Below, piece after piece: positions 1 through 5,776 of a stretch of 5,886 bases of DNA. The first letter of the stretch is position 1. The number at the start of each line of letters is the position of its first letter. The stretch comes from Rhizobium sp. Q54 (GTDB taxonomy: Bacteria > Pseudomonadota > Alphaproteobacteria > SMXS01), in the NCBI GenBank assembly GCA_945872035.1, contig CAMBYA010000168.1, positions 1-5,886 of the forward strand, in the 5' to 3' direction. The notes under the pieces are model-generated. The model did not search any database, was not told the origin of the DNA, and saw nothing but the letters and a program-made list of their open reading frames with translations. Position numbers and translations under genes: made by a program.

Positions 1-14
1 AAGCGCACGTGACT

Positions 15-989
15 TTATGATTTCCGCACGGACTGCGCGGGCGCGAGCCGCCTGACGACCAGACCGGCGATGGTCGCATGGGGATGGGGGCCGTGGCCCA
101 GCCGCATCGCCAGCGACGGGGCGCCATCCACCGCGTCGGCCAGGGCGCGCGCCCCGGAGGCGATCGCGCGCTCGGTGGCGATGCTCTCCTCGAGGCCCTT
201 TTTCAGCGCGCCCATGGCGGTGCGCATGGGCGCCGTACTGGCAAGGCCGCTGGGATCCTCGTGCCGGCGCAGCCAGTCATAGTAGCGCGGTGCTGACGCC
301 GACGCCTTGCGCAGCAGGTCCTCGGCCTTGTCGATGGACCGGCGCGCCGCGGCCAGCCGGGTCGGCGGCAGCGGCTGGCTGGCGGTGTCGGGCCGCTCCA
401 GCAGATGGATCATGGCGGTGTTGAGCTCGGCCCGCGCCCGGGTCAGGAAATATTGCGGGTTGGCGGTGCGGATCGCGTCGGCCGCGGCGTGCTGGAACAC
501 GTTCTCGCGCGCCAGCAGGTCGATCAGCAGTTGATCCTGGGCGGCGGCGAGCAGCAGCTCGGCGGCCAGGTCCTTCTTCGCCCGGGCCGTGCGGAGCTGA
601 CGCGAAATGATGATCTGGCGCTCGTTGGCCGCGATCAGCGCCTCGGCATAGGAGAACACGCCGGACAGGTACTCCTGGCGCTGGGCGCTGCGCAGCGTCG
701 GCGCGGGGACGATCCTGAGCGCCCGCGACGCGGCACCCGCGGTCGACGCCGCCTCGATCAGGGCGTTGTCGGCCGCGCTGTCCGATGCCTGGCGTTCGAG
801 CAGTCCAAGATAGGCGGCGCCTGCTTCGGCCAGGATCGGCGTCAACCGGTTCATGGCCTCGAATTCCGCCTTGGCGTCTTCCCGGTAAAGCTTGGTATTC
901 GAAGCGGAAACGGGCACGTAACACTGGTGGAAACGCATCCACCAGGTCCGCAGCGTCCGTCCGATCCGCTTCGTGGAAACCCAGGCCAC
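15..989 (-). CDS. Uncharacterised alpha-helical protein, last gene of the gapR-pepF operon
   Basis: I do not recognise this 324-residue protein and assign no function. It starts with GTG at 989, supported by an excellent Shine-Dalgarno (AGGAG, six bases upstream) that overlaps the pepF stop codon. An in-frame ATG at codon 18 lacks that support. The N-terminus is basic and tryptophan-rich (W3, W16, W17; several Arg/Lys), with no signal peptide or clear membrane span. From about residue 36 it is dominated by Ala/Leu/Arg/Glu segments typical of long amphipathic helices, notably 38-66, 105-176 and 180-198. A Pro-rich break (206-209) follows, then helices at 210-230 and 255-290. The tail is His/Gly/Pro-rich (298-304) and basic. 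There is one cysteine (C23). Only nine bases separate it from pepF, so it is very probably cotranslated with it. A helical scaffold or regulatory protein is possible but is only inference. The reading frame is intact and codon use resembles its neighbours. Confidence 0.8.
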   Translation of the reverse strand: MAWVSTKRIGRTLRTWWMRFHQCYVPVSASNTKLYREDAKAEFEAMNRLTPILAEAGAAYLGLLERQASDSAADNALIEAASTAGAASRALRIVPAPTLRSAQRQEYLSGVFSYAEALIAANERQIIISRQLRTARAKKDLAAELLLAAAQDQLLIDLLARENVFQHAAADAIRTANPQYFLTRARAELNTAMIHLLERPDTASQPLPPTRLAAARRSIDKAEDLLRKASASAPRYYDWLRRHEDPSGLASTAPMRTAMGALKKGLEESIATERAIASGARALADAVDGAPSLAMRLGHGPHPHATIAGLVVRRLAPAQSVRKS

Positions 990-995
990 GATTCG

Positions 996-1000
996 CTCCT
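996..1000 (-). promoter_or_regulatory. Ribosome binding site overlapping the pepF stop codon
   Basis: On the minus strand the pepF stop TAG (1001-999) runs directly into GGAG, so AGGAG is shared by the stop codon and the Shine-Dalgarno. Six bases later comes the GTG at 989. This decides the start of the downstream unknown gene. It also implies that ribosomes terminating on pepF can reinitiate there. Confidence 0.75.
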
Positions 1001-2777
1001 ACAGCGATTCCAATTCGTCGATCATACCAGAAATCACCGACAAACCCTTCTGCCAGAACGACGGGTCCGACGCGTCGAGACCGAAAGGCGCCAGCAGCTC
1101 CTTGTGCCGCTTGGTGCCGCCCGCGCGCAGCATGTCCAGATACTTGTCCTCGAAGCCGGCGGGCTGCTGCTGGTACACCGCATAGAGCGAGTTCACCAGG
1201 CAGTCGCCGAAGGCGTAGGCGTAGACATAGAACGGCGTGTGGATGAAGTGCGGGATGTAGCACCAGTAGTCGCGGTACGCCTCGGTCAGCTCGATCGCCG
1301 GACCCAGGCTATCGCCCTGCACGCCCATCCAGATCTCGCCCAGCCGCTGCGGTGTCAGCTCGCCGGTCCGGCGCTCGGCGTGGACCTTCTCCTCGAAGGT
1401 GTGGAACGCGGTCTGGCGCACCACCGTGTTGATCATGTCCTCGACCTTGGACGCCAGCATCACCTTGCGCTGCACGGGGTCCGTCGTCTGGCCAAGCAGG
1501 GCCTGGAAGGTCAGCATCTCGCCGAACACGCTGGCGGTCTCGGCCAGGGTGAGCGGCGTTCCCGACATCAGCGTGCCCCGCGGCCCGGCCAGCACCTGAT
1601 GCACGCCGTGGCCCAGCTCATGGGCCAGCGTGGTCACGTCGCGGGTCTTGCCCTGGTAGTTCAGCAGCAGGTACGGGTGCGCCGACGGCACCGTCGGATG
1701 GGCGAAGGCGCCGCCCTGCTTGCCCGGCTTCACCGGCGCGTCGATCCAGGCGTTGGCGAAGAACGGCTGCGCCACGTCCGCCAGCCTGGGCGAGAACGCG
1801 CGGTAGGCCTCGATCACCGTCGAGGTGGCCTGCTCCCACGGGATGTGCGCGTCGTCATGCTCGGGCAGCGGCGCGTTGCGGTCCCAGAAATTCAGCCGCT
1901 CCATGCCCATCCATTTGGCCTTGAGCGTGTAGTAGCGGTGCGACAGCCGCGGATAGGCGTCGCGGGCCGCGCTCACCAGCGCGTCGACGACCTCCGGCTC
2001 CACCTGGTTCGCGAGATGGCGCGAGGCGGCCGGCGTTGGGTACTTCCGCCAGCGGTCCTCGACCTCCTTGTCCTTGACCAGCGTGTTCATCACCAGCGCA
2101 AACAGCCGGATATTCTTGCCGAACACCTCGGTCAGCGCCTCGGCGGCGCGGCGGCGCTTGCCCGGATCCTTGTCGGACAGCAGGCTCAGGGTCTGCTCCT
2201 CGGTCAGGCTCTCGCCGTCGACGGTGAAGCGCAGGCCGGCGATGGTCTCGTCGAACAGCCGCGCCCACGACGAGCGTCCCGCCACGGACTTGTCGTGCAG
2301 CAGGTGCTCGGCCTCGTCGGACAGCTGATGGTCGCGGAACAGTCGCACCTCGTCCAGCCACGGCCGGTAGTGGGCGAGCACCGGACTGGCCATCAACGCG
2401 TCGAACGCCGTGTCCTCGATGCGGTTGATTTCGAGGGTGAAGAACAGCAGGTGCGCGCTGATGTCGGTCAGCTGTTCCTGGATGCCCTGGCTGAACCGCG
2501 CCGTCTCGGCGTCGTCGAGCCGGGTGACGTAGTAGAGTCCCGCATAGCTGCCGATGCGGCCCGCCAGTTCCTCGATCTGTTCGTATATGCCGACCGCCTC
2601 GCCCAGCCTGTCGCCGGTCAGGCCGCCGATCTTGCCCTGGAAATCGGCCTCGAACGCCGTCGCCCGCGCCTCCAGTTCGGCCAGCGCGGCCTTGAGCTCA
2701 GGGGAATCGGGTCCGGGATAGAGGTCCGTCAGATCCCATTCGGGCAGCGCCGAATTGGCGAATGCGCGCTCGGCCAT
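999..2777 (-). CDS. pepF: Oligoendopeptidase F-type zinc metallopeptidase (family M3)
   Basis: This is a cytoplasmic zinc endopeptidase that cleaves short oligopeptides, with no signal peptide. It is 592 residues from the ATG at 2777, normal for the PepF/M3 family. The zinc site is clear: HELGH with ligands H386 and H390 and catalytic E387, followed by the third ligand E413 in the LAETAS segment. Near residues 509-524 is the conserved PHFIHTPFYVYAYAFG block, whose His and Tyr residues help bind substrate and stabilise the transition state in M3 enzymes. The N-terminal half (to about 190) is the helical lid typical of oligoendopeptidases. An in-frame GTG at 2783 would add two residues and overlap the gapR stop as GTGA. 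However, the only Shine-Dalgarno (GAGGGG) abuts that GTG, while it sits five bases from the ATG, so I chose the ATG. The stop codon feeds the ribosome site of the next gene. The exact in vivo substrate cannot be read from sequence. Confidence 0.95.
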   Translation of the reverse strand: MAERAFANSALPEWDLTDLYPGPDSPELKAALAELEARATAFEADFQGKIGGLTGDRLGEAVGIYEQIEELAGRIGSYAGLYYVTRLDDAETARFSQGIQEQLTDISAHLLFFTLEINRIEDTAFDALMASPVLAHYRPWLDEVRLFRDHQLSDEAEHLLHDKSVAGRSSWARLFDETIAGLRFTVDGESLTEEQTLSLLSDKDPGKRRRAAEALTEVFGKNIRLFALVMNTLVKDKEVEDRWRKYPTPAASRHLANQVEPEVVDALVSAARDAYPRLSHRYYTLKAKWMGMERLNFWDRNAPLPEHDDAHIPWEQATSTVIEAYRAFSPRLADVAQPFFANAWIDAPVKPGKQGGAFAHPTVPSAHPYLLLNYQGKTRDVTTLAHELGHGVHQVLAGPRGTLMSGTPLTLAETASVFGEMLTFQALLGQTTDPVQRKVMLASKVEDMINTVVRQTAFHTFEEKVHAERRTGELTPQRLGEIWMGVQGDSLGPAIELTEAYRDYWCYIPHFIHTPFYVYAYAFGDCLVNSLYAVYQQQPAGFEDKYLDMLRAGGTKRHKELLAPFGLDASDPSFWQKGLSVISGMIDELESL

Positions 2778-2779
2778 GG

Positions 2780-3022
2780 TCACCCCTCGATGGCGCTCAT
2801 ATACAGGTCCAGCAGGGCTTCCAGTTCCTGGCGGTCGCCCCGCTCCATCTTGCGCAGGCGAATCACCTGGCGCATGACCTTGGGGTCGAAACCGTTGCCC
2901 TTCGCTTCGGCATAGACGTCGCGAATATCATCGGCGAGGCCCTTCTTCTCTTCCTCCAGACGCTCGATCCGCTCGATCAGCGACTTGAGTTGACCCGCCG
3001 CGATACCGCCGACATCGGCCAT
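2780..3022 (-). CDS. gapR: GapR family DNA-binding protein (DUF2312/UPF0335)
   Basis: This 80-residue protein matches the GapR family that I recall from Caulobacter. GapR is a nucleoid-associated protein that clamps around overtwisted DNA, as ahead of replication and transcription forks, and stimulates type II topoisomerases. Diagnostic features are GQLKS (residues 10-14), a charged heptad-like helix [14 protein letters not shown] (16-29) that should form the coiled coil, the family core [10 protein letters not shown] (37-46), the basic helix VIRLRK (53-58) and the C-terminal [10 protein letters not shown] (71-80). The start at 3022 follows AGGGAG with a six-base spacer. An in-frame ATG at 3088 would add 22 residues lacking family similarity and reach nearly to the preceding gene, so I reject it. 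The N-terminus is shorter than in Caulobacter GapR (about 89 residues). It is the first of three tightly coupled genes with pepF and the unknown protein. A paralogue with a divergent role is possible. Confidence 0.93.
   Translation of the reverse strand: MADVGGIAAGQLKSLIERIERLEEEKKGLADDIRDVYAEAKGNGFDPKVMRQVIRLRKMERGDRQELEALLDLYMSAIEG
2783..2788 (-). promoter_or_regulatory. pepF ribosome binding site within gapR codons 79-80
   Basis: The last two sense codons of gapR, GAG GGG, form the sequence GAGGGG. The gapR stop TGA, two more bases and the pepF ATG follow. Spacing to the ATG is five bases, but it is essentially zero to the alternative GTG at 2783. This favours the ATG and indicates stop-restart coupling between gapR and pepF. 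Confidence 0.7.
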
Positions 3023-3028
3023 GAAACG

Positions 3029-3034
3029 CTCCCT
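3029..3034 (-). promoter_or_regulatory. gapR ribosome binding site
   Basis: AGGGAG on the minus strand sits six bases upstream of the ATG at 3022. It fixes the 80-residue start of GapR over the longer in-frame start at 3088. Confidence 0.75.
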
Positions 3035-3060
3035 GCTATTGTCTGTTCCGATCCTGCCGG

Positions 3061-3088
3061 AACTTAGCGGCTGGTTCCCGGATTGCAA
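3061..3088 (-). promoter_or_regulatory. Weak candidate promoter for the gapR-pepF operon
   Basis: In the 78-base gap between the glycosyltransferase stop and gapR, the minus strand has TTGCAA (3088-3083), a 16-base spacer and TAAGTT (3066-3061). The -35 matches four of six consensus positions and the -10 only three. This is a possibility rather than a firm call. Without it, gapR would depend on readthrough from the glycosyltransferase gene. Confidence 0.25.
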
Positions 3089-3100
3089 GGCGCGACCGGT

Positions 3101-3961
3101 TCAGCCCGCGAACCGGGCGCTCAGCGCGGCGATGACGTCCGGATCGACGGCGGGATCGAACTTGCGGGCGAACAGGGCGCCCGAATCGTCCATCTCGTCC
3201 AGGTCGGCCAGCCTGAGCACACGCGGATGCGCGGTGCCGCCAAAATTCAGGAAGCGCTTGTTGTCGTTCACCAGCGTGTCGCGGAACGGGCTCGCCATGA
3301 TCATCTGCTGCATCACCAGTTCGTCGGGCGCGAAGGTCATCGGCAGCGTGGCGTAGCCGGCTTCGCGGGGCGAGGCCTTGGCCGCCCAGTCGCAGAACGC
3401 ACGGCTCAGCATCCCCCATTGCGAGCCGTAATATTTCACGCGGCCGCGGTGGATCGGCGCCATGGGCACGGGTAGCCGCTGCGGCCCCCGCGCCAGTTCG
3501 ATCCGGAGCCACTGGTAGCGGCGCTTCACGACGCCCCGCAGCGGCTGGGGCAAGTCGGCGATCAGCCGGCAGTCGATGAAATTGGCCCCGTTGTGCCGCG
3601 ACAGGAAGTCGCGCAGCTCGCTGGCGGACCGCAACGGCATGTCCTGTCCGCTGAGGTTAATGAGGTAGTCCCAGTCCAGCTGCTCGGTGCACAGGTCGCA
3701 GAAGGCATCGAGCAAGGCCTGCGCCAGGCTCCATCCGCCCCAGGACATGCCGCGGGACGGCAGGATGCGAAGATTGGACTGTCCAAGGCGGCGGCGGACA
3801 ACGTCGTGGACCGACGCATCCGCCTTGGCGTCCACATGCACGAGGATCGTATCGGCGGGATTGGACACCAGCCCGATCAGCGCGTCGAGCTGCTCGGCGT
3901 TCCGGTGCGCCATGATGAAATATGCGATCCTCAGTGCCGCCCCCATGACCGTTGGCCTCAT
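3101..3961 (-). CDS. Core-2/I-branching type glycosyltransferase (GT14 family)
   Basis: This 286-residue protein has the hallmarks of the bacterial Branch domain (Pfam PF02485, related to beta-1,6-N-acetylglucosaminyltransferases). An N-terminal strand RIAYFIMAHRN (11-21) is followed by ILVHVDAK (39-46), the SWGGWS segment (73-78), LINLSGQDMPL (100-110), YYGSQWG (177-183), APDE (211-214) and ARKFD (265-269). In animal homologues a Glu in the region matching the PDE motif is the catalytic base, and these enzymes lack the metal-binding DXD motif. There is no signal peptide or membrane span, so it should act at the cytoplasmic face, probably transferring an N-acetylhexosamine or pentose to a surface polysaccharide or glycolipid. 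Donor and acceptor cannot be read from the sequence. The start is ambiguous. ATG at 3961 has GGAAG 11 bases upstream, while ATG at 3946 (codon 6) has GAGG nine bases upstream and would also keep the whole domain. No other polysaccharide genes are adjacent. Confidence 0.88.
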   Translation of the reverse strand: MRPTVMGAALRIAYFIMAHRNAEQLDALIGLVSNPADTILVHVDAKADASVHDVVRRRLGQSNLRILPSRGMSWGGWSLAQALLDAFCDLCTEQLDWDYLINLSGQDMPLRSASELRDFLSRHNGANFIDCRLIADLPQPLRGVVKRRYQWLRIELARGPQRLPVPMAPIHRGRVKYYGSQWGMLSRAFCDWAAKASPREAGYATLPMTFAPDELVMQQMIMASPFRDTLVNDNKRFLNFGGTAHPRVLRLADLDEMDDSGALFARKFDPAVDPDVIAALSARFAG

Positions 3962-4056
3962 CGCGCGCGGGACTTCCGAGGCTTTCCTTCATGGTTCCGT
4001 CGCCGCCGGTATGTTAATCCGTAATCCCGCAGGTGGAATACGAGGAAATCGCCGCA
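3962..4056. promoter_or_regulatory. Divergent intergenic region between the glycosyltransferase and pyk
   Basis: These 95 bases must hold the start signals of two divergent genes. Candidate -10 elements are TATGTT on the plus strand (4010-4015, for pyk) and TAACAT on the minus strand (4017-4012, for the glycosyltransferase). They overlap, and each matches four of six consensus bases. Neither has a good -35 at 16-18 bases. TAATCC occurs twice, seven bases apart (4015-4020 and 4022-4027), just downstream of the plus-strand candidate. The two promoters, if real, would compete for the same DNA. I see no riboswitch or strong hairpin here. Confidence 0.35.
4042..4047 (+). promoter_or_regulatory. 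pyk ribosome binding site that decides the start
   Basis: GAGGAA lies nine bases before the ATG at 4057. The in-frame GTG at 4033 has no comparable purine-rich site upstream and would place this element inside the coding region, so the ATG start is preferred. Confidence 0.65.
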
Positions 4057-5481
4057 ATGCGCCGCTCACGCAGCATCCGCATCATCGCCACCCTTGGCCC
4101 GGCCAGCAACACGCCAGAGATGATCGGCGCGCTCCATGCCGCGGGCGCCGACGTCTTCCGGCTGAACATGAGCCATGGCGATCACGGCCAGATCGCGGCG
4201 CTCTACAATGCGATTCGGGAGGTCGAAGAGGCCGTCGGCCGGCCGATCGGCATCCTTGCCGACCTTCAGGGACCCAAGTTTCGCATTGGCGGGTTTGCAG
4301 GCGGCCCGGTCATGCTCCACGAAGGCGCCCGCTTCCGGCTGGACAGGACGGCGACGCATGGCGACCACGAGCGCGCCGAGCTGCCCCATCCCGAGATTTT
4401 CGCCGCGCTGCGGCCGGGGCAGCGGCTGCTGCTCGACGACGGCCGGATTCGGCTGCTTGTCCTCGAGGTCAACGGCGACGAGGCGGTCACCAAGGTCGAG
4501 GTCGGCGGCGTGTTGTCCGACCGCAAGGGCGTCAACCTGCCCGAGGCCGTGCTGCCGCTGCCGCCGCTGACCGACAAGGACAAGCGCGACCTGGAGTTCG
4601 CGCTGGACCTCGGCGTCGATTGGATCGCCCAGTCCTTCGTGCAGACCGCCGCCGACGTGGCCGCCGCCCGCGAACTGGTCGCCGGCCGCGCTGGCCTGTT
4701 GGCCAAGATCGAGAAGCCGCAGGCGCTGAAGGACATAGCCGCCATCGCCGACATCGTCGATGCGGTCATGGTGGCGCGCGGCGACCTGGGTGTGGAGATG
4801 CCGCTCGAGGACGTGCCGGGCGCACAGAAGACGATCATCGACGCCGCAAGGCGGCGCGGCAAGCTGGTGGTGGTCGCCACCCAGATGCTGGATTCCATGG
4901 TGAAGTCGCCGGTGCCGACCCGCGCCGAGGTCTCGGACGTGGCCAATGCGGTGTTCGAGGGCGCCGATGCGGTGATGCTCTCGGCCGAATCCGCCGCGGG
5001 CGATCATCCGATCGCGGCGGTCGAGCTGATGAACCGGGTCGGCGTCAAGGTCGAGCAGGACCCCCATTACCGGACCTATATCGATTCGGTGCGCCCGACG
5101 CCGGAGCCGACCAGTGCCGACGCCATCACCACCGCCGCGCGCCAGGTGGCGCAGACCATCAACGCGGCGGCCATCGTCACCTACACCAGTTCCGGCTCCA
5201 CCGCCCTGCGCGCGGCGCGCGAGCGCCCGGCGGTGCCGATCCTGGCCCTGACGCCCCGGCAAGACACGGCGCGGCGGCTCACGCTGGGCTGGGGCCTGCA
5301 CAGCGTCATCAGCGAGGACGCCCACAATTTCAGCGATATGGTCGACAAGGCCCGCCAGGTCGCCAAGCAGCAGGGCTTCGCGAGCACCGGCGACTACATC
5401 GTCGTCACCGCCGGCGAGCCATTCGGCACACCGGGCCGCACCAATGTGCTGCGCATCGCCAGGGTGCTCGAGAGCGATTGA
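4057..5481 (+). CDS. pyk: Pyruvate kinase
   Basis: This enzyme catalyses phosphoenolpyruvate plus ADP to pyruvate plus ATP, the last step of glycolysis, in the cytoplasm. From the ATG at 4057 it has 474 residues, the usual bacterial length. Visible motifs are the barrel start IIATLGPAS (9-17); RLNMSHG (35-41) with phosphate- and potassium-site residues; DLQGPKFRI (69-77), entering the B domain; the family signature LLAKIEKPQAL (214-224) with catalytic K217 and metal ligand E219; ARGDLGVE (240-247) with metal ligand D243; TQMLDSM (275-281); and MLSAESAAG (307-315). The C-terminal domain (about 350-474) carries TYTSSGSTA (375-383), the region that binds allosteric effectors in other pyruvate kinases. 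At the four positions linked to potassium dependence the residues are L70, Q71, K74 and I77, the pattern of potassium-independent enzymes. A GTG at 4033 would add eight residues but has a poor ribosome site. The gene appears monocistronic and ends at a hairpin terminator. Confidence 0.97.
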   Translation: MRRSRSIRIIATLGPASNTPEMIGALHAAGADVFRLNMSHGDHGQIAALYNAIREVEEAVGRPIGILADLQGPKFRIGGFAGGPVMLHEGARFRLDRTATHGDHERAELPHPEIFAALRPGQRLLLDDGRIRLLVLEVNGDEAVTKVEVGGVLSDRKGVNLPEAVLPLPPLTDKDKRDLEFALDLGVDWIAQSFVQTAADVAAARELVAGRAGLLAKIEKPQALKDIAAIADIVDAVMVARGDLGVEMPLEDVPGAQKTIIDAARRRGKLVVVATQMLDSMVKSPVPTRAEVSDVANAVFEGADAVMLSAESAAGDHPIAAVELMNRVGVKVEQDPHYRTYIDSVRPTPEPTSADAITTAARQVAQTINAAAIVTYTSSGSTALRAARERPAVPILALTPRQDTARRLTLGWGLHSVISEDAHNFSDMVDKARQVAKQQGFASTGDYIVVTAGEPFGTPGRTNVLRIARVLESD

Positions 5482-5498
5482 GGCCAATCCAATAGGAA

Positions 5499-5525
5499 AG
5501 GGCCGCGTCTTGCGGACGCGGCCCT
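5499..5525. terminator. Strong hairpin terminator shared by convergent pyk and rpmJ
   Basis: AGGGCCGCGTC and GACGCGGCCCT form a perfect 11-bp stem with a five-base loop. The stem begins 18 bases after the pyk stop and 26 bases beyond the rpmJ stop. On the minus strand it is followed by a moderately T-rich run (TTCCTATT). On the plus strand only scattered Ts follow (CGAATTCCTTC). It probably works in both directions, better for rpmJ. Confidence 0.8.
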
Positions 5526-5550
5526 CGAATTCCTTCACCTAAGGCTGGGA

Positions 5551-5676
5551 TCAGCCCTGGCGCGCCTTGTAGCGGCGCTGCGTCTTGTTGATGACGTAGA
5601 CGCGGCCCTTGCGGCGGATGACGCGGCAGTCGCGGTGACGCGCCTTCAGCGACTTGAGAGAGTTCTTGATCTTCAT
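5551..5676 (-). CDS. rpmJ: Large-subunit ribosomal protein bL36
   Basis: This short gene encodes 41 residues beginning [17 protein letters not shown] and ending in RRYKARQG, the typical bL36 C-terminus. It is a small, very basic component of the 50S subunit. Canonical bL36 has a zinc ribbon made of three Cys and one His. Here only C17 remains, so it is the cysteine-poor (C-minus) form common in Alphaproteobacteria and also seen as the zinc-independent paralogue in other bacteria. A Shine-Dalgarno (GGAG) lies seven bases upstream of the ATG at 5676. The gene is monocistronic, with its own near-consensus promoter upstream and a hairpin downstream. The family assignment is secure despite the length. 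Confidence 0.97.
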   Translation of the reverse strand: MKIKNSLKSLKARHRDCRVIRRKGRVYVINKTQRRYKARQG

Positions 5677-5683
5677 TGTTCTG

Positions 5684-5687
5684 CTCC
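5684..5687 (-). promoter_or_regulatory. rpmJ ribosome binding site
   Basis: GGAG on the minus strand is followed by a seven-base spacer and the rpmJ ATG. This is a well-placed Shine-Dalgarno that confirms the start. Confidence 0.75.
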
Positions 5688-5718
5688 GGACCGCGTTGCG
5701 GCTGAATTTGAGGCGCGG

Positions 5719-5747
5719 ACCATATGGGCGGCGGCTGAGGTTGTCAA
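5719..5747 (-). promoter_or_regulatory. Near-consensus sigma-70 type promoter of rpmJ
   Basis: On the minus strand a perfect -35 TTGACA (5747-5742) is followed by a 17-base spacer and TATGGT (5724-5719), which matches four of six -10 positions. Transcription would start near 5712, giving a leader of about 36 bases before the rpmJ ATG. The promoter lies after the stop of the upstream gene, so rpmJ has its own strong housekeeping transcription, as expected for a ribosomal protein. Confidence 0.8.
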
Positions 5748-5776
5748 CACGCCAGAATCCGGTTCGCGCGGGATTC

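Noticed and set aside
277..1263. A 328-codon minus-strand frame spanning the pepF-unknown gene junction
   Set aside because: It would overlap the end of pepF and most of the unknown gene in a different frame. Its product is Arg/Pro/Ala-rich, and the coupled GTG start with AGGAG supports the other frame.
405..2915. An 836-codon open frame on the plus strand across pepF and part of the unknown gene
   Set aside because: It is antisense to a gene with clear M3 peptidase motifs. Its translation is low-complexity Arg/Gly/Val/Gln/His-rich with no recognisable domain, as expected from high-GC shadow frames.
3052..3084. A bulged hairpin (CCGGGAAC with GTTCCGG) in the gap before gapR, considered as a terminator for the glycosyltransferase
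   Set aside because: The stem is only seven pairs with a bulged G and a 10-base loop, and no T run follows on the minus strand.
3687..5495. A 602-codon plus-strand frame overlapping pyk in another frame
   Set aside because: The product is almost entirely Arg/Gly/Ala/Pro, while the overlapping frame encodes a complete pyruvate kinase. It is a shadow of GC-rich codon use.
4066..5538. A 490-codon minus-strand frame antisense to pyk
   Set aside because: It is His/Arg/Gly/Asp-rich shadow sequence with no family motif. Its start lies in the pyk-rpmJ terminator region and no ribosome site supports it.
5543..5556. A small hairpin (GGCTG, four-base loop, CAGCC) over the rpmJ stop codon
   Set aside because: It has only five pairs and no T tract, and it is much weaker than the 11-bp stem just downstream. 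Probably incidental.
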